Of a DNA stretch of 13,706 nucleotides, positions 13,489-13,706 are shown one piece after another; position 1 is the first letter of the stretch, and every line of letters starts with the position of its first letter. Under the pieces are notes generated by a model. That model had not been told where the DNA came from. It did not search any database and saw only the letters and a list, made by a program, of their open reading frames with translations. A program made the translations under genes and the position numbers. This DNA comes from Gemmatimonadota bacterium. GTDB taxonomy: Bacteria > Gemmatimonadota > Gemmatimonadetes > Gemmatimonadales > GWC2-71-9. The DNA lies in assembly GCA_025361465.1 (NCBI GenBank), contig JANYAG010000112.1:1-13706 (forward strand), written 5' to 3'.

Positions 13489-13706
13489 TCAGTCCTGCTT
13501 CGGCGTCGCGGGGATCTTCGGTTCGTCGGCCTTCCTGGGCGCGGGCACCGTCGCCGGGAGCTTCTGAACGGGCGCCGAATCGCCGCTGAGCACCTTCGAC
13601 CCCGCGAGCCGCACCATCTTGAGCTTGTCGCGGTCGGCCGGTGGAGAAAGCAACACTTCGTCATTTTCCGCCAGGCCCCGCGTGATGACGACCGCTTCAT
13701 CGTTCA
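13489..13706 (-). CDS. Periplasmic adaptor (MacA/HlyD-like) of the efflux pump, C-terminal part only
   Basis: The window edge cuts this gene; only its last 71-72 codons are visible, ending in TGA at 13489-13491. The fragment reads AVVITRGLAENDEVLLSPP, then ADRDKLKMVRL and a Pro/Ala/Lys-rich tail (PATVPAPRKADEPKIPATPK). The 'V-x-I-x-x-GL-x-x-x-D-x-VL' pattern with a following PP is what the C-terminal membrane-proximal domain of MacA/RND-type adaptors looks like. The 5-nt spacing to the MacB-like permease and the TolC gene beyond it support this role: the adaptor would bridge the permease and the outer-membrane channel in the periplasm. The call rests on a short fragment plus context. Confidence 0.75.
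   Translation of the reverse strand, partial: NDEAVVITRGLAENDEVLLSPPADRDKLKMVRLAGSKVLSGDSAPVQKLPATVPAPRKADEPKIPATPKQD

Noticed and set aside
1..13706. Search for tRNA, rRNA, CRISPR arrays, IS elements and toxin-antitoxin genes
   Set aside because: I found no cloverleaf-like gene, spaced direct repeats, transposase motif or terminal inverted repeats. All gaps over 100 nt are described above and none exceeds 150 nt.

Overview
The window is about 13.7 kb of dense, GC-rich bacterial DNA from a Gram-negative lineage. A TolC-type outer-membrane protein, lipoprotein signals, a MacA/MacB-like tripartite exporter and long Ser/Thr kinases fused to PD40 propellers point to Gemmatimonadota, or less likely Acidobacteriota. 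This placement is inferred from gene style; no rRNA or other taxonomic marker is present. I see no mobile element, CRISPR array or tRNA.

The layout has three transcription blocks. (1) Left, minus strand, 3760 down to 1: a PP2C-type phosphatase, a PlsC-like lysophospholipid acyltransferase, an M49-type zinc metallopeptidase lipoprotein and the N-terminal kinase domain of a Ser/Thr kinase cut by the window edge. The genes overlap or lie within 26 nt of each other, so they look like one operon pairing a kinase with a phosphatase. (2) Middle, plus strand, 3863-5793: a CBM9-like sugar-binding protein translationally coupled (ATGA) to a Tat-exported GHL10-like glycoside hydrolase. (3) Right, minus strand, 13706 down to 5814: the C-terminus of a periplasmic adaptor (cut by the edge), a MacB-like ABC permease without its own ATPase domain, and a TolC-family outer-membrane protein form a tight efflux operon. 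After a 144-nt gap with a hairpin comes a complete membrane Ser/Thr kinase with a PD40/TolB-like sensor half, then a multicopper oxidase.

Blocks 1 and 2 diverge from a 102-bp intergenic region. Blocks 2 and 3 converge with only 20 bp between stop codons.

The most unusual item is the multicopper oxidase. Its copper motifs occur in the order 3-4-1-2 rather than 1-2-3-4, as if a two-cupredoxin unit had been duplicated and each copy had lost the complementary half of the active site. Second is the acyltransferase, whose conserved N-terminus has no ATG, GTG or TTG start and appears to begin at a CTG overlapping the phosphatase stop (CTGA).
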